A stretch of DNA of 64,000 nucleotides. Source: Rouxiella aceris (GTDB lineage Bacteria; Pseudomonadota; Gammaproteobacteria; Enterobacterales; Enterobacteriaceae). Shown here in pieces: positions 26,991 through 37,804 of this stretch (the first letter of the stretch is position 1; each line of letters opens with the position of its first letter). The notes beneath the pieces are model-generated. The model ran no database searches, was not told the DNA's origin, and was given only the letters and a program-made list of their open reading frames with translations. Position numbers and translations under genes: made by a program. The DNA is taken from positions 1 through 64,000 of the forward strand of contig NZ_JAADJU010000015.1 of the NCBI RefSeq assembly GCF_012933545.1, written 5' to 3'.

Positions 26991-28214
26991 ATGTCCGTTA
27001 TGAATACCTTTGAATTAACTCCTCCCGAGCTGAGCTCATCTGAAATCGACTCCCTGAACGTTGTTCGTGCAGAGACGGTTGTTAATGCCGTTGCGCCAGT
27101 CAGCGCCAAAATTAATCTTCTGGATTTGAACCGCAAACAAATGCGTGAGTTTTTCATCAAAATGGGTGAAAAACCTTTCCGTGCGGATCAGGTTATGAAG
27201 TGGATGTACCATTACTGTAGCGATGATTTCGAGGAAATGACCGATATCAACAAAACGCTACGTAACAAGCTGGCAAGCGTGGCAGAAATCCGTGCGCCGG
27301 AAGTGGCCGTTGAACAGCGTTCCAGCGATGGCACCATCAAATGGGCTATCCAGGTGGGTGACCAGCAGGTTGAAACCGTGTATATCCCGGATGGTGACCG
27401 CGCCACGCTCTGTGTCTCTTCTCAGGTTGGTTGTGCGCTGGAGTGCAAATTCTGCTCTACCGCTCAGCAGGGCTTTAACCGTAATCTGCGGGTGTCGGAA
27501 ATTATCGGCCAGGTATGGCGTGCGGCCAAAATCCTCGGCGCAGCCAAAGTGACCGGTCAGCGTCCTATCACCAACGTGGTGATGATGGGGATGGGGGAGC
27601 CGTTGCTCAACCTGAACAATGTGGTCCCGGCCATGGAAATTATGCTTGATGACTTTGGCTTTGGTTTGTCCAAGCGTCGCGTGACCTTGTCGACTTCAGG
27701 CGTGGTACCGGCACTGGATAAACTCGGCGATATGATTGACGTGGCCCTGGCGATCTCTTTGCATGCGCCTAATGACCAGATCCGTGACGAGATCGTGCCG
27801 ATTAACCGTAAGTACAATATCGATATGTTCCTCGCTTCGGTAAACCGCTACCTGGCCAAGTCCAATGCCAACCAGGGGCGCGTAACCGTTGAATATGTCA
27901 TGCTGGATCATATCAACGACGGCACGGAACATGCCCACGAACTGGCCGAGCGTCTGAAAGACACGCCGTGCAAAATCAACCTGATCCCATGGAACCCGTT
28001 CCCGGCAGCACCTTACGGGCGCAGTTCCAACAGCCGCATTGACCGTTTTTCCAAGGTGTTGATGGAATACGGCTTTACGGTGATTGTACGTAAAACCCGT
28101 GGTGATGATATTGATGCCGCCTGTGGTCAACTGGCGGGTGAGGTGATTGACCGCACCAAGCGTACACTGAAGAAAAAAATGGCCGGCGAGCCTATTATGA
28201 TCAAAACGGTTTGA
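26991..28214 (+). CDS. rlmN: Dual-specificity rRNA/tRNA m2A methyltransferase RlmN
   Basis: 407-aa radical-SAM enzyme that methylates A2503 of 23S rRNA and A37 of some tRNAs. The [4Fe-4S] motif CKFCSTA (Cys-x3-Cys-x2-Cys beginning at ECKFC) and [11 protein letters not shown] are intact, as is the C-terminal catalytic cysteine region [11 protein letters not shown]. The N-terminus is about 20 residues longer than in E. coli and poorly conserved; ATG 27000 is an alternative start. As an Fe-S enzyme it depends on cluster assembly, which matters given the reduced isc locus here. Confidence 0.97.
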   Translation: MSVMNTFELTPPELSSSEIDSLNVVRAETVVNAVAPVSAKINLLDLNRKQMREFFIKMGEKPFRADQVMKWMYHYCSDDFEEMTDINKTLRNKLASVAEIRAPEVAVEQRSSDGTIKWAIQVGDQQVETVYIPDGDRATLCVSSQVGCALECKFCSTAQQGFNRNLRVSEIIGQVWRAAKILGAAKVTGQRPITNVVMMGMGEPLLNLNNVVPAMEIMLDDFGFGLSKRRVTLSTSGVVPALDKLGDMIDVALAISLHAPNDQIRDEIVPINRKYNIDMFLASVNRYLAKSNANQGRVTVEYVMLDHINDGTEHAHELAERLKDTPCKINLIPWNPFPAAPYGRSSNSRIDRFSKVLMEYGFTVIVRKTRGDDIDAACGQLAGEVIDRTKRTLKKKMAGEPIMIKTV

Positions 28215-28365
28215 TCTTTAGCTAATTATTTAATCAACCCAATAGATTCCAGGATGCGGCAAGCGACAGGGGCCAGACAGGCACCTGTCGTTACTGGCGA
28301 GGGCAGGCAGGTGATGCCCCTCGCCGTCGCAGCTTTCAGTACGATGGGGATAAAGGGAATTAAGC

Positions 28366-29130
28366 ATGGCGATGATGCAGCAGTGGAAAGGTCTCTTTGC
28401 AGCCAGTCTGACGCTTTGCCTGTTGGCAGGGTGTTCAAGCTCCAGGCCGCCGCCGGTCGAGACGACCTCCGGTATGCCGCAAACCCGGCTCCAGCGGGGG
28501 ATGGACTATTTATCGCAGGGAAACATGCCAGCGGCGAAAGACAATCTGCAACAGGCAGTTGATGCTGCCCCGGAAGATTATCGTACCCAGCTGGGAATGG
28601 CGTTGTACGCGCAAAAAAACGGCAATAACGATGCTGCGCAAAGCCGCTACCAGCAAGCGTTAAAGCTTGCTCCGCAAAATGGGACTGTCCTGAATAATTA
28701 CGGTGCGTTTTTGTGTAGTTTAGGGCAGTATGTACCGTCTCAACAGCAGTTTAGCGCCGCTGCCAACTTACCTGATTCAGGTCAGGTTGCTGACAGTCTG
28801 GAAAATGCGGGCTACTGTTTTCTGAAGGCCAATCAGAATGATGAGGCAAAAGTGTTGTTAAGTCGGGCTTTGAAACACGATCCCGATAAAGGTGCACCGT
28901 TGCTGACTGAGGCCAACAGGCAGTTTAAAGAAGGGAAACGCGCCGAGGCGCAACTATTACTGGATGTTTATCAACATGTTCTGCCAGCCAGTGCTGACAG
29001 TCTTATGTTGCAAATTCGTTTCGCGGCGTTAGCCGGCAATCCAGAAGGCGTCCAACGTTATGGAAAGCAGCTTGCGCGGAATTTTCCACAATCCCAACAG
29101 TACCAGCAGTTCTTAGCTAATGAATACTGA
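28366..29130 (+). CDS. pilW: Type IV pilus biogenesis/stability lipoprotein PilW (PilF-like)
   Basis: 254-aa outer-membrane lipoprotein with lipobox LLAGC (Cys about 23) and six or so tetratricopeptide repeats (about residues 45-230). In pseudomonads the orthologue assists PilQ secretin assembly. The gene lies between rlmN and rodZ in many gammaproteobacteria but is missing from E. coli, so its retention is a useful lineage marker. No other pilus genes are in this window. The 3' end overlaps rodZ by 11 bp. Confidence 0.9.
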   Translation: MAMMQQWKGLFAASLTLCLLAGCSSSRPPPVETTSGMPQTRLQRGMDYLSQGNMPAAKDNLQQAVDAAPEDYRTQLGMALYAQKNGNNDAAQSRYQQALKLAPQNGTVLNNYGAFLCSLGQYVPSQQQFSAAANLPDSGQVADSLENAGYCFLKANQNDEAKVLLSRALKHDPDKGAPLLTEANRQFKEGKRAEAQLLLDVYQHVLPASADSLMLQIRFAALAGNPEGVQRYGKQLARNFPQSQQYQQFLANEY

Positions 29131-30103
29131 AGCCTCTCAAGAAAAAAGTACCACAGTGACGGCGGGCGAACGCCTGCGTCAAGCTCGCGAACAGTTGGGA
29201 CTCAGTCATCAGGCTGTTGCAGAACGCCTATGTCTGAAAGTTTCCACCATTCGCCAAATTGAAGAAGGAAGCACCCCGGCCGATTTGGCCCCGACTTTCT
29301 TACGCGGTTATATCCGTTCTTACGCGAAACTGGTTCATGTTCCTGAAGAGGAACTGGTATCACTGATTGGCAAACAAGCGCCGATCAAAGTGCCGAAAGT
29401 TGCTTCCATGCGGGGTGTTTCACTAGGCAAGTCACGCAAAAAACGCGATGGCTGGCTGATGGGCTTTACCTGGCTGGTGGTGTTGGTGGTTCTCGGTCTG
29501 ACCGGTGCATGGTGGTGGCAAAACCATCAGGCGCAGCAGGAAGAGATTGCCAATATGGCAGATCAATCGACTGCGCAACTGAATCAGGATAAAACACAGG
29601 GACAGTCTGTTACTTTAAGTAATGGTGATGCCGCACCGCAAAACCAGGCTGCTGCTGCCGATCAGGCGAATAATGCTTCGTCCGCTCCGGCGCAAAACAG
29701 CGTGCCGCTGAATACCACACCAGAGGCGACGGAAAATTCCGGCGCTACGCAGAATCAGGCACCTGCTGCGGTTTCTACTAGCCAGCCCGCTCCGGCTGAG
29801 AGTTCATCCTCCACATTGCCTACCGGCAATGCGCAAACCAACGGCGCTGCGGTTGATGCAGATGCTGTTATTATGACTTTTAAATCAGCCTGCTGGTTGC
29901 AGATTGATGATGCCTCTGGAAAAACACTGTTCAGTGGCGTCAAGAAAGGGGGAGAGACCTTGCATTTGAAAGGTACTGCGCCGTATAAGTTGAAAATCGG
30001 TGCACCAGGTGCCGTTGATATCCAGTACAAAGGTAAGCCGGTTGATCTCAGCCGTTTTGTAAAATCAAGCCGTGTTGCTCGTCTGACTTTGGCTGCTGAA
30101 TAA
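29120..30103 (+). CDS. rodZ: Cytoskeleton protein RodZ
   Basis: 327-aa bitopic membrane protein that links MreB filaments to the elongation machinery. Cytoplasmic Xre-like helix-turn-helix at residues 12-75 ([22 protein letters not shown]), basic patch before the membrane (KSRKKR), one membrane helix (about 114-135), a Gln/Ala/Ser/Pro-rich periplasmic linker, and a C-terminal beta domain (DUF4115: [15 protein letters not shown]). The ATG lies inside the end of pilW, so translation is probably coupled. Confidence 0.95.
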   Translation: MNTEASQEKSTTVTAGERLRQAREQLGLSHQAVAERLCLKVSTIRQIEEGSTPADLAPTFLRGYIRSYAKLVHVPEEELVSLIGKQAPIKVPKVASMRGVSLGKSRKKRDGWLMGFTWLVVLVVLGLTGAWWWQNHQAQQEEIANMADQSTAQLNQDKTQGQSVTLSNGDAAPQNQAAAADQANNASSAPAQNSVPLNTTPEATENSGATQNQAPAAVSTSQPAPAESSSSTLPTGNAQTNGAAVDADAVIMTFKSACWLQIDDASGKTLFSGVKKGGETLHLKGTAPYKLKIGAPGAVDIQYKGKPVDLSRFVKSSRVARLTLAAE

Positions 30104-30253
30104 TCTGGCAGACTTATACTGAACCCGATCTTCTGGCGAGAAGAGATTGTCTGGTGATGAACGTTGCAGCAAGCGAGTTTCTCTCTCTTGCTGCAGCTTC
30201 AGATACCGTGGTAATAAACGGGTTTAAGACACTGGCAACAATGGAGAGCCTAC

Positions 30254-31375
30254 ATGCATAACCAAGCACCCATTATCCGTCGCAAATCAACCCGGATTTA
30301 CGTCGGCAAGGTGCCTGTCGGTGATGGTGCACCTATTGCGGTGCAATCAATGACCAACACCCGCACCACTGATGTCGCTGCCACCGTCGCTCAGATTAAA
30401 GCGCTTGAGCGTGTTGGCGTTGATATTGTTCGTGTTTCTGTGCCAACCATGGACGCTGCTGAAGCTTTCAAGCTGATAAAACAGCAGGTTAATGTGCCTT
30501 TGGTTGCCGATATCCATTTTGACTACCGTATTGCCCTGCAGGTCGCCGAATACGGCGTTGACTGCCTGCGCATTAATCCCGGCAATATCGGTAATGAATC
30601 GCGTATCCGCTCGGTAGTCGACTGCGCCCGCGACAAAAATATTCCTATTCGTATTGGCGTGAACGGCGGCTCGCTGGAAAAAGACATCCAGGAAAAGTAC
30701 GGTGAACCTACACCGGAAGCGCTGCTCGAATCGGCCATGCGTCACGTTGATATTCTCGATCGTCTCAATTTTGATCAGTTTAAAGTCAGCGTGAAAGCCT
30801 CTGATGTATTTCTTGCCGTCCAGTCATATCGACTGTTGGCCGCCCGTATTGATCAGCCGCTGCATCTGGGGATCACCGAAGCCGGTGGCCTGCGCAGTGG
30901 CTCCGTAAAATCGGCAATTGGTCTGGGCATGCTGTTGTCGGAAGGGATCGGCGATACCCTGCGTATTTCGCTGGCGGCCGATCCGATCGAAGAAGTCAAA
31001 GTAGGCTTTGATATTCTCAAGTCTTTGCGCATTCGCGCGCGCGGCATCAACTTTATCGCCTGTCCTACCTGTTCCCGTCAGGAGTTTGACGTAATAGGTA
31101 CGGTGAACGCGCTGGAGCAACGGCTGGAAGATATTATTACGCCGATGGATGTCTCTATTATTGGCTGTGTGGTCAACGGACCTGGTGAAGCGCTGGTTTC
31201 CACCCTGGGTGTCACCGGCGGCCATAATAAAAGCGGCTTCTACGAAGACGGTGTGCGTCAAAGAGATCGATTTGATAACGAGCAGATGATCGATCAGCTC
31301 GAAGCGAAGATCCGTGCCAAAGCGGCAATGATGGATCAAAGTAAGCGCATTGTTATCAATCATCTCGAAAAGTAA
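30254..31375 (+). CDS. ispG: 4-hydroxy-3-methylbut-2-enyl diphosphate synthase
   Basis: 373-aa [4Fe-4S] enzyme of the MEP isoprenoid pathway, reducing MEcPP to HMBPP. Begins [23 protein letters not shown]; cluster cysteines appear in [10 protein letters not shown] and [10 protein letters not shown]. Length matches E. coli (372 aa). GGAGAG lies upstream. It is essential and strictly Fe-S dependent, so this cell must have a working cluster-assembly route besides the reduced isc locus. Confidence 0.98.
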   Translation: MHNQAPIIRRKSTRIYVGKVPVGDGAPIAVQSMTNTRTTDVAATVAQIKALERVGVDIVRVSVPTMDAAEAFKLIKQQVNVPLVADIHFDYRIALQVAEYGVDCLRINPGNIGNESRIRSVVDCARDKNIPIRIGVNGGSLEKDIQEKYGEPTPEALLESAMRHVDILDRLNFDQFKVSVKASDVFLAVQSYRLLAARIDQPLHLGITEAGGLRSGSVKSAIGLGMLLSEGIGDTLRISLAADPIEEVKVGFDILKSLRIRARGINFIACPTCSRQEFDVIGTVNALEQRLEDIITPMDVSIIGCVVNGPGEALVSTLGVTGGHNKSGFYEDGVRQRDRFDNEQMIDQLEAKIRAKAAMMDQSKRIVINHLEK

Positions 31376-31427
31376 CCTGAGCTCGCGCTGCAGTGTTGGC
31401 GCGCCTGCCCTGTGGGCTGAATTGAAC

Positions 31428-31502
31428 TGAACCCGATATAAGGTGTTGACGTATCCGCATTGAACCTCAGGATACAAAAAACCTATAATCGGGTTCATTT
31501 TT
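31428..31502 (+). ncRNA. Long stem-loop between ispG and hisS (SroE-like position)
   Basis: Perfect outer arms TGAACCCGAT (31428-31437) and ATCGGGTTCA (31488-31497), with inner pairs AGGT/ACCT and GTATCC/GGATAC, followed by TTTTTA. E. coli encodes the small RNA SroE in this very gap. The structure could be that RNA, the ispG terminator, or a leader fold of hisS. Only position and pairing support the SroE link. Confidence 0.45.
31460..31489 (+). promoter_or_regulatory. hisS promoter
   Basis: TTGAAC (31460-31465), 18-bp spacer, TATAAT (31484-31489). It is embedded in the descending arm of the stem-loop described at 31428, so upstream transcription and promoter use may interfere. Confidence 0.65.
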
Positions 31503-31525
31503 ATAGAAAACGATAGAGAACTGAC

Positions 31526-32815
31526 GTGGCAAAGACTGACGTTGTAAATAAATTGCAGGCCATTCGCGGCATGAACGATTATCTGCCTGCAGACACTGCG
31601 TTATGGCAGCGCATTGAAGGAACGCTCAAACAAGTTCTGGGTACTTACGGATACAGCGAAATTCGTATGCCGATTGTAGAGCAGACCCCGTTATTCAAAC
31701 GCGCAATCGGTGAAGTCACCGACGTGGTTGAAAAAGAAATGTATTCCTTTGAAGACCGCAACGGCGAAAGCCTGACCCTGCGCCCTGAAGGAACCGCTGG
31801 CTGTGTGCGAGCCGGTATTGAACATGGTCTGCTGTACAATCAGGAGCAGCGTTTGTGGTACATCGGACCGATGTTCCGCTACGAGCGTCCGCAAAAGGGT
31901 CGTTACCGCCAATTCAATCAGCTGGGTGTCGAAGTGTTTGGTCTGCAAGGACCGGATGTCGATGCCGAACTGATCCTGATGACCGCCCGCTGGTGGCGCG
32001 CATTGGGTATTGCCGATCATGTGGCACTTGAGCTTAACTCTATCGGTTCCCTGGAAGCGCGTGCCGGTTATCGTGATGCGCTGGTGGCCTTCCTTGAGCA
32101 GCATAAAGAACAGCTCGATGAAGACTGCAAACGTCGTATGTACAGCAATCCGCTGCGCGTTCTCGATTCAAAAAATCCAGAGGTTCAGGCATTACTCAAT
32201 GATGCCCCTGAGCTGGCGGACTACCTCGATGACGAATCTCGTGAACACTTTGCCGGTCTGTGTGAACTTTTAAGCCTGGCAGGTATCCCATATACGGTTA
32301 ATCAGCGACTTGTACGTGGTTTGGATTATTACAACCGCACAGTATTCGAATGGGTAACCACCAGTCTCGGTGCTCAGGGTACGGTTTGTGCCGGTGGGCG
32401 TTATGATGGTCTGGTTGAACAACTGGGCGGCCGTGCTACCCCGGCGGTAGGTTTTGCCATGGGGCTTGAGCGTCTGGTTCTGCTGGTGCAGGCAGTGAAT
32501 CCCGATTTTAAAGCACCGGCAACGGTAGATGCTTATGTGATCTCTTCTGGTGTCGGTACGCAGGGCGCTGCCATGCAACTGGCGGAAACTATCCGTGATG
32601 CGCTGCCGGAACTAAAAGTCATGACTAACTACGGCGGCGGCAACTTTAAAAAACAATTTGCCCGCGCCGACAAATGGGGGGCGCGTATCGCCCTGGTGTT
32701 AGGTGAGGATGAAGTCGCGGCTCAGCAGGTAGTGGTCAAAAATCTGCAAAGTGGTGAGCAAGAAACGCTGGCGCAGAGCGATTTGGCTGTGCGTCTGGCC
32801 TCGATGTTAGGTTAA
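31526..32815 (+). CDS. hisS: Histidyl-tRNA synthetase
   Basis: 429-aa class II synthetase. Motif 1 region ([18 protein letters not shown]), motif 2 ([16 protein letters not shown]) and the histidine-specific [13 protein letters not shown] and motif 3 ([11 protein letters not shown]) are all present, with the anticodon-binding domain at the C-terminus. It starts with GTG as in E. coli. It is followed by yfgM after 13 bp, forming hisS-yfgM-bamB. Confidence 0.98.
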   Translation: MAKTDVVNKLQAIRGMNDYLPADTALWQRIEGTLKQVLGTYGYSEIRMPIVEQTPLFKRAIGEVTDVVEKEMYSFEDRNGESLTLRPEGTAGCVRAGIEHGLLYNQEQRLWYIGPMFRYERPQKGRYRQFNQLGVEVFGLQGPDVDAELILMTARWWRALGIADHVALELNSIGSLEARAGYRDALVAFLEQHKEQLDEDCKRRMYSNPLRVLDSKNPEVQALLNDAPELADYLDDESREHFAGLCELLSLAGIPYTVNQRLVRGLDYYNRTVFEWVTTSLGAQGTVCAGGRYDGLVEQLGGRATPAVGFAMGLERLVLLVQAVNPDFKAPATVDAYVISSGVGTQGAAMQLAETIRDALPELKVMTNYGGGNFKKQFARADKWGARIALVLGEDEVAAQQVVVKNLQSGEQETLAQSDLAVRLASMLG

Positions 32816-32828
32816 GGAGAAGGACACC

Positions 32829-33449
32829 GTGGAAGTCTATACCACTGAAAATGAACAGGTTGATGCCGTTCGCCACTTCTTTGCCGAAAACGGTAAAGCA
32901 CTGGCAATTGGTATCGTACTGGGTATTGCTGCTTTAAGTGGATGGCGTTATTGGCAATCTCATGAGAATACCGCTCTGACGGAAGCCTCTGCTTCATTCC
33001 AGCAGGCAAGCGCTGCGTTAGTCGATAACAAAGCCGACAGCGTTGCCAATTTAGAGAAGTTTGCACAGAGTAATACCAACAGCTACGGCGTTTTTGCTGC
33101 GCTGCAATTGGCCGAACATTTTGCACAAGCCAAAGATTTCGCCAATGCCGAAAAACAACTGACTCTGGCGAGCCAGCATGCAAAAGATGACAATTTATTA
33201 TCGATGGTCAATTACCGCCTGGCACGTGTTCAGTTGCAGGAAAACAAGCTGGATGACGCGCTAAAAACCCTCGACAACGTCAAGGGTGACGGTTGGATGG
33301 CAATGCAGCAAGAAGTCCGCGGTGATGTCCTGTTAGCCAAGGGCGATACCAAAGGTGCCAGGGATGCCTACAGTAAAGGCCTTGACTCCAAGCCATCTCA
33401 AACGCTGCTAACCATGCTGCGTATGAAATTGAACAATTTATCCAGCTAA
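32829..33449 (+). CDS. yfgM: Ancillary SecYEG translocon subunit YfgM
   Basis: 206-aa inner-membrane protein with one N-terminal membrane helix (about 23-40) and a periplasmic TPR-like domain. In E. coli YfgM associates with SecYEG and the chaperone PpiD and helps hand over secreted proteins. GTG start with AAGGAGAAGG eight bases upstream. It sits between hisS and bamB as in relatives. Confidence 0.94.
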   Translation: MEVYTTENEQVDAVRHFFAENGKALAIGIVLGIAALSGWRYWQSHENTALTEASASFQQASAALVDNKADSVANLEKFAQSNTNSYGVFAALQLAEHFAQAKDFANAEKQLTLASQHAKDDNLLSMVNYRLARVQLQENKLDDALKTLDNVKGDGWMAMQQEVRGDVLLAKGDTKGARDAYSKGLDSKPSQTLLTMLRMKLNNLSS

Positions 33450-33460
33450 GGGGAACCCCG

Positions 33461-34642
33461 ATGCAATTGCGTAAAACACTCTTGGTGGGATGGGTTTCTG
33501 TTGCCCTGCTGAGCGGCTGTTCCTGGTTTAACGGCGAAGAAGACGTAGTCAAAATGTCTCCACTGCCAAAAGTAGAAAATCATTTTACGCCAACGAAAGT
33601 GTGGAGCACTTCCGTCGGTGACGGCGTTGGCGATATTTACTCGCATCTGCACCCGGCCTGGCTGGACAACACCATTTACGCAGCCGATCGTTTTGGTGTC
33701 GTGAAGGCGCTGGATGCGGACAGTGGTAAAGAAAAATGGAAAGTTAACCTTTCTGAAAGCCAGGGTTTCTTCTCCGGTAATCTTTCAGCGCAGCTTTCTG
33801 GTGGTATTGGTGTTTCCGGTGCCCATCTGTATATCGGCAGTGAGAAAGCCATTGTTTATTCGTTAAATACTGCGGATGGCAAAGTCTTCTGGCAGACGAA
33901 AGTCGCCGGTGAGGCGATCTCCCGTCCGGTAGTCAGCGATGGCCTGGTTCTGGTCCACACCAGCAATGGTCTGCTGCAGGCGCTCAGTGAAATCGATGGT
34001 ACTATCCAGTGGAGCGCCAACCTCGATATGCCAACGCTGTCACTGCGTGGTGAGTCGGCGCCAGCGGTAGCCTTTGGCGCCGCGATTGTTGGCGGTGACA
34101 ATGGTCGCGTCAGTGCTGTTATGCTCAAAGAAGGGCAGATGATTTGGCAGCAACGTATCTCTCAACCGAGCGGTGCGACGGAAATCGATCGTTTGAGCGA
34201 TGTTGATACCACGCCGGTGGTAGTTAACGGGGTTGTTTACTCCGTAGCCTACAACGGTAGTCTAGTGGCCATGGATCTGCGTTCTGGTCAGGTAATGTGG
34301 AAGCGCGATGTTGGCTCGGTCAATAATATTATCGTCGAAGGCGATCGTATTTATATGGTTGACCAGGATGACCGCGTGATGGCACTGAACACCCAGGGCG
34401 GCGTCAGCATTTGGCGGCAGAGTGAGTTACTTCACCGTAACCTGACTGCGCCTGTGTTGTATAATGGCTATATCGTGGTAGGTGATGCCGAAGGTTACCT
34501 GCACTGGCTGAATACCGATGATGGTCGCTTTGTCGCCCAGCAGAAAGTAGACAGTTCCGGTTTGTTGAGCGCGCCTATTGTGGCGAGCGACAAGTTGGTC
34601 GTGCAGGCGAAAGGCGGTGAGGTTTACTCCTTTACGCGCTAA
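33461..34642 (+). CDS. bamB: Outer-membrane assembly lipoprotein BamB
   Basis: 393-aa lipoprotein of the BAM complex, an eight-bladed beta-propeller that helps insert outer-membrane beta-barrels with BamA. Signal with lipobox LLSGC (Cys about 20). Repeated blade motifs such as GKEKWKVNL, GKVFWQTKV and GQVMWKRDV are visible. Length equals E. coli BamB (392 aa). It is coupled behind yfgM with 11 bp between. Confidence 0.97.
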   Translation: MQLRKTLLVGWVSVALLSGCSWFNGEEDVVKMSPLPKVENHFTPTKVWSTSVGDGVGDIYSHLHPAWLDNTIYAADRFGVVKALDADSGKEKWKVNLSESQGFFSGNLSAQLSGGIGVSGAHLYIGSEKAIVYSLNTADGKVFWQTKVAGEAISRPVVSDGLVLVHTSNGLLQALSEIDGTIQWSANLDMPTLSLRGESAPAVAFGAAIVGGDNGRVSAVMLKEGQMIWQQRISQPSGATEIDRLSDVDTTPVVVNGVVYSVAYNGSLVAMDLRSGQVMWKRDVGSVNNIIVEGDRIYMVDQDDRVMALNTQGGVSIWRQSELLHRNLTAPVLYNGYIVVGDAEGYLHWLNTDDGRFVAQQKVDSSGLLSAPIVASDKLVVQAKGGEVYSFTR

Positions 34643-34652
34643 TTTCCGGTTA

Positions 34653-34684
34653 TATACCCAATAGACTTCGCGTTCTAGGGTATA
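34653..34684. repeat. Short TATACCC...GGGTATA inverted repeat
   Basis: Arms TATACCC (34653-34659) and GGGTATA (34678-34684) enclose AATAGACTTCGCGTTCTA. It looks like a miniature of the TATACCC-bounded intergenic repeats of Serratia and Yersinia. The TATAAT within may also give promoter activity towards der. Confidence 0.5.
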
Positions 34685-34698
34685 ATCGCGTAGCCATC

Positions 34699-34729
34699 AA
34701 ACGGCTCCTGAATTGCTCAGGGGCCGTTT
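34699..34729 (+). terminator. Hairpin after bamB
   Basis: Arms AAACGGC/GCCGTTT and CCTGA/TCAGG with one mismatch between them and a 5-nt loop. Only three T follow, so termination is probably partial. Confidence 0.6.
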
Positions 34730-34870
34730 CGTATTCTGATAGCAGCGAGAACGGGCTTGCCCTTTTTGTTGTAACATATTGAATTTTAATAATTTGCATT
34801 AAAGCAAATAGATGTTTAACGCCTCTGGGCCCTAGACATCTCAAGCTGTAAAAAAATGAGGCTTCAAAAA

Positions 34871-36355
34871 ATGATACCTGTCGTCGCGCTAGTTGGGCGC
34901 CCGAATGTGGGTAAATCCACCTTATTTAACCGTTTGACCAAGACGCGTGATGCGTTGGTGGCGGATTTCCCCGGGCTCACGCGTGACCGCAAGTATGGTC
35001 GTGCAGAAATCGAGGGCAATGAGTTTATTATTGTCGATACCGGCGGCATTGACGGCACCGAGGACGGCGTTGAGACCCGTATGGCGGGCCAGTCGCTGTT
35101 GGCTATCGAAGAAGCAGACATTGTGTTGTTTATGGTTGATGCCCGCGCGGGCGTGATGCCTGCCGACCAGGGTATTGCCCAGCATCTGCGCAGTCGCGAA
35201 AAGGCGACCTTCCTGGTGGCCAATAAAACCGACGGTATGGATCCAGATAGCGCCACCGGTGATTTTTATTCACTGGGACTGGGTGAGGTTTATGCGATTG
35301 CTGCCTCTCACGGTCGCGGTGTGACGCAGTTGATCGAACATGTGCTGATCCCTTTTGTTGGCGAAAAGCCGCAAGAAGTGGAACTGAGCGAAGAAGAAGC
35401 GAATGCCGCTTATTGGGAAGCTCAGCTTGGTGAAAACGACGATGAAATTCCCGCTGACGTCGAAGACGATTTCGATCCAACCGGTCTGCCGATCAAACTG
35501 GCTATCGTGGGTCGTCCTAACGTTGGTAAGTCCACGCTGACCAACCGTATTCTTGGCGAAGAGCGCGTCGTAGTTTATGACATGCCGGGCACGACCCGTG
35601 ACAGCATTTATATTCCTATGGTACGCGATGAGCGCGAATATGTGCTGATCGATACTGCCGGGGTGCGTAAGCGCGGCAAAGTGACCGAAACCGTTGAGAA
35701 ATTCTCGGTTATCAAAACTTTGCAGGCGATTGAAGATGCTAACGTCGTCCTGTTGGTTATTGATGCCCGCGAAGGGATCTCCGATCAGGATCTGTCCCTG
35801 CTGGGCTTTATTCTCAATAGTGGGCGCTCACTTGTTATTGCGGTCAATAAATGGGACGGCCTGAGCCAGGAAAATCGTGACCAGATTAAAGATACCCTCG
35901 ATCTGCGTCTCGGCTTTATCGACTTTGCGCGTATTCACTTTATTTCTGCCCTGCACGGCAGCGGTGTAGGTAATCTGTTTGAATCAGTGAACGAAGCCTA
36001 CACCTGTGCAACCAAGCGAGTAAGTACCTCCTTACTTACCCGCATCATGCAGATGGCCGCCGACGATCACCAGCCACCGCTGGTCAACGGTCGCCGCGTG
36101 AAGCTGAAATATGCCCACGCCGGGGGTTATAACCCGCCTATCGTGGTGATCCACGGTAATCAGGTGAAAGACCTGGCTGATTCTTACAAACGTTATCTGA
36201 TGAACTATTTCCGTCGTTCACTGGAGATTATGGGTACGCCAATTCGCATTCAATTCAAAGAAGGGGAAAACCCGTTTGAAGGTAAGCGTAATACCCTGAC
36301 CCCGAACCAGTTGCGGAAGCGTAAACGTTTGATGACTCACCTGAAGAAGAAATAA
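34871..36355 (+). CDS. der: Ribosome-assembly GTPase Der (EngA)
   Basis: 494-aa essential GTPase with two tandem G domains and a C-terminal KH-like domain, acting in 50S subunit maturation. G1 motifs GRPNVGKS occur twice (near residues 9 and 213); NKTDG and NKWDG are the G4 motifs. The acidic linker between domains is present. ATG 34871 follows the family start [16 protein letters not shown] lies nine bases upstream, and ATG 34856 would add five residues. Confidence 0.97.
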   Translation: MIPVVALVGRPNVGKSTLFNRLTKTRDALVADFPGLTRDRKYGRAEIEGNEFIIVDTGGIDGTEDGVETRMAGQSLLAIEEADIVLFMVDARAGVMPADQGIAQHLRSREKATFLVANKTDGMDPDSATGDFYSLGLGEVYAIAASHGRGVTQLIEHVLIPFVGEKPQEVELSEEEANAAYWEAQLGENDDEIPADVEDDFDPTGLPIKLAIVGRPNVGKSTLTNRILGEERVVVYDMPGTTRDSIYIPMVRDEREYVLIDTAGVRKRGKVTETVEKFSVIKTLQAIEDANVVLLVIDAREGISDQDLSLLGFILNSGRSLVIAVNKWDGLSQENRDQIKDTLDLRLGFIDFARIHFISALHGSGVGNLFESVNEAYTCATKRVSTSLLTRIMQMAADDHQPPLVNGRRVKLKYAHAGGYNPPIVVIHGNQVKDLADSYKRYLMNYFRRSLEIMGTPIRIQFKEGENPFEGKRNTLTPNQLRKRKRLMTHLKKK

Positions 36356-36365
36356 GTCACTCTGA

Positions 36366-36387
36366 ACAGCACATGAATATGTGCTGT
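36366..36387. terminator. Hairpin immediately after der
   Basis: Nine-bp arms ACAGCACAT / ATGTGCTGT with a 4-nt loop, lacking a T-run. It stands just before the stronger terminator at 36403. Confidence 0.5.
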
Positions 36388-36402
36388 AGCTGATTGTGAT
36401 AT

Positions 36403-36436
36403 CGCCCTGGGGTAGCTCGCTACCCCAGGGCGTTTT
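36403..36436. terminator. Bidirectional terminator between der and the ABC operon
   Basis: Perfect 13-bp arms CGCCCTGGGGTAG / CTACCCCAGGGCG, loop CTCG, then TTTT. It separates convergent der and the minus-strand ABC genes. Confidence 0.88.
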
Positions 36437-36454
36437 GTTATCAGCGGCCGGTAA

Positions 36455-37792
36455 TCAGAATTCTACGTCTTCCAGACTGAAATACTCGGTTTGGTCGTTA
36501 TAGGAGAAGATTTCGGCGTAACGTCCCCAGTTTACCACCGTGTCCAGTGTCTCTTTGGCTGCGCTGTCGGAAAGCGAATCTTCCAGCTCCTGTTCAAAAC
36601 GTACCCGCGGTGCGCGATGGCCAGGGCGTTCATCCAGCACCGTTTTAATCAATGCCGCCAGTGGAACATAGCGTAGCAAATGCTCGGCAAACATCACCTT
36701 GCGCTGCTGGGTATCGCCTTCGGCAAAAATACGCGCCGGAGGGGTAAGAAAAATATCCCCTTCGCGGACATCGGCAAAGCCCAGAGACTGTAAAACTTCG
36801 GCAATGGGGAAGAGATCATCCACTTCCAGATGCAAAGTACGGGCAATATCCGGCATATCGGCGCGGCCGTGGTAAGGCTCGGCGGCCAGCGTCTCAATAA
36901 GACCGGCGATCAGGTTGGTGGACACATGCGGCAACCAGGTGCCCAGTTTCAGGCCTTTTTTCACCGTTTCGCTGGTCGGTCTGGCGGTCATTTTGGCATA
37001 GACATCATCTACCAGACGACGGAACGTAGGATCCAGTCGATTACGCGGATGCGGGAAGGGCACCTTGATCTCGGCGACCACTTTGCCCGGATTAGACGAC
37101 AGAACCAGAATGCGGTCACACATAAACACCGCTTCTTCAATATTGTGCGTGACGATCAGTATCGACTTGATCGGCATTTGTCCCTGGTTCCATAAGTCGA
37201 GCAGGTCGGTACGCAGCGTTTCGGCGGTTAATACGTCGAGCGCCGAAAAAGGCTCATCCATCAATAGCAGCGTGGGATTGACCACCAGGGCACGGGCGAA
37301 GCCGACGCGTTGACGCATACCGCCGGATAATTCGCGCGGGTAGGCATTTTCAAAGCCGTCGAGGCCAATAAGGTCGATGGCGGCCAGCGCGCGGGTCCGG
37401 CGCTCTGCGGTAGCCACACCCAAGGCTTCCAGCCCGGCTTCAACGTTTTGCAACACCGTCAGCCAGGGGAACAGGGCAAAGGTCTGAAAGACCATCGCTA
37501 CACCTTTGGCCGGGCCATCCAGCGGCGAGCCGAGGTAATCTACCTCTCCGGAACTCGGGGTGATCAGACCGGAAATAATGCGCAGCAGCGTTGATTTTCC
37601 TGAGCCAGAACGCCCCAGCAAGCCGACGATTTCCCCTTCGTGCAGGGTCAGATTGACATCATCGAGGATCAGCACTTCGCCGTGAGATTTATCAAACCCA
37701 TGGTTGATATGTTTCACCGCCAGGATCTCTTTACGTACTTCTGGCTTTCTGGCGGTCTGAGCAGAATTTAACATTTGTTGACTTTCTTGCAT
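36455..37792 (-). CDS. ABC transporter ATPase with C-terminal AAA-associated domain (NitT/TauT type)
   Basis: 445-aa ATPase. Walker A GRSGSGKST, signature LSGGMRQRVG and Walker B LLLMDEPFSALD place it in the nitrate/sulfonate/bicarbonate importer group. The extra C-terminal part (from about residue 285) is an AAA-associated domain of the kind found on some of these ATPases. It is paired with a fused permease 12 bp upstream, but no periplasmic binding protein is in the window. Substrate unknown. Confidence 0.87.
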   Translation of the reverse strand: MQESQQMLNSAQTARKPEVRKEILAVKHINHGFDKSHGEVLILDDVNLTLHEGEIVGLLGRSGSGKSTLLRIISGLITPSSGEVDYLGSPLDGPAKGVAMVFQTFALFPWLTVLQNVEAGLEALGVATAERRTRALAAIDLIGLDGFENAYPRELSGGMRQRVGFARALVVNPTLLLMDEPFSALDVLTAETLRTDLLDLWNQGQMPIKSILIVTHNIEEAVFMCDRILVLSSNPGKVVAEIKVPFPHPRNRLDPTFRRLVDDVYAKMTARPTSETVKKGLKLGTWLPHVSTNLIAGLIETLAAEPYHGRADMPDIARTLHLEVDDLFPIAEVLQSLGFADVREGDIFLTPPARIFAEGDTQQRKVMFAEHLLRYVPLAALIKTVLDERPGHRAPRVRFEQELEDSLSDSAAKETLDTVVNWGRYAEIFSYNDQTEYFSLEDVEF

Positions 37793-37804
37793 GGAAAATT
37801 GTCC

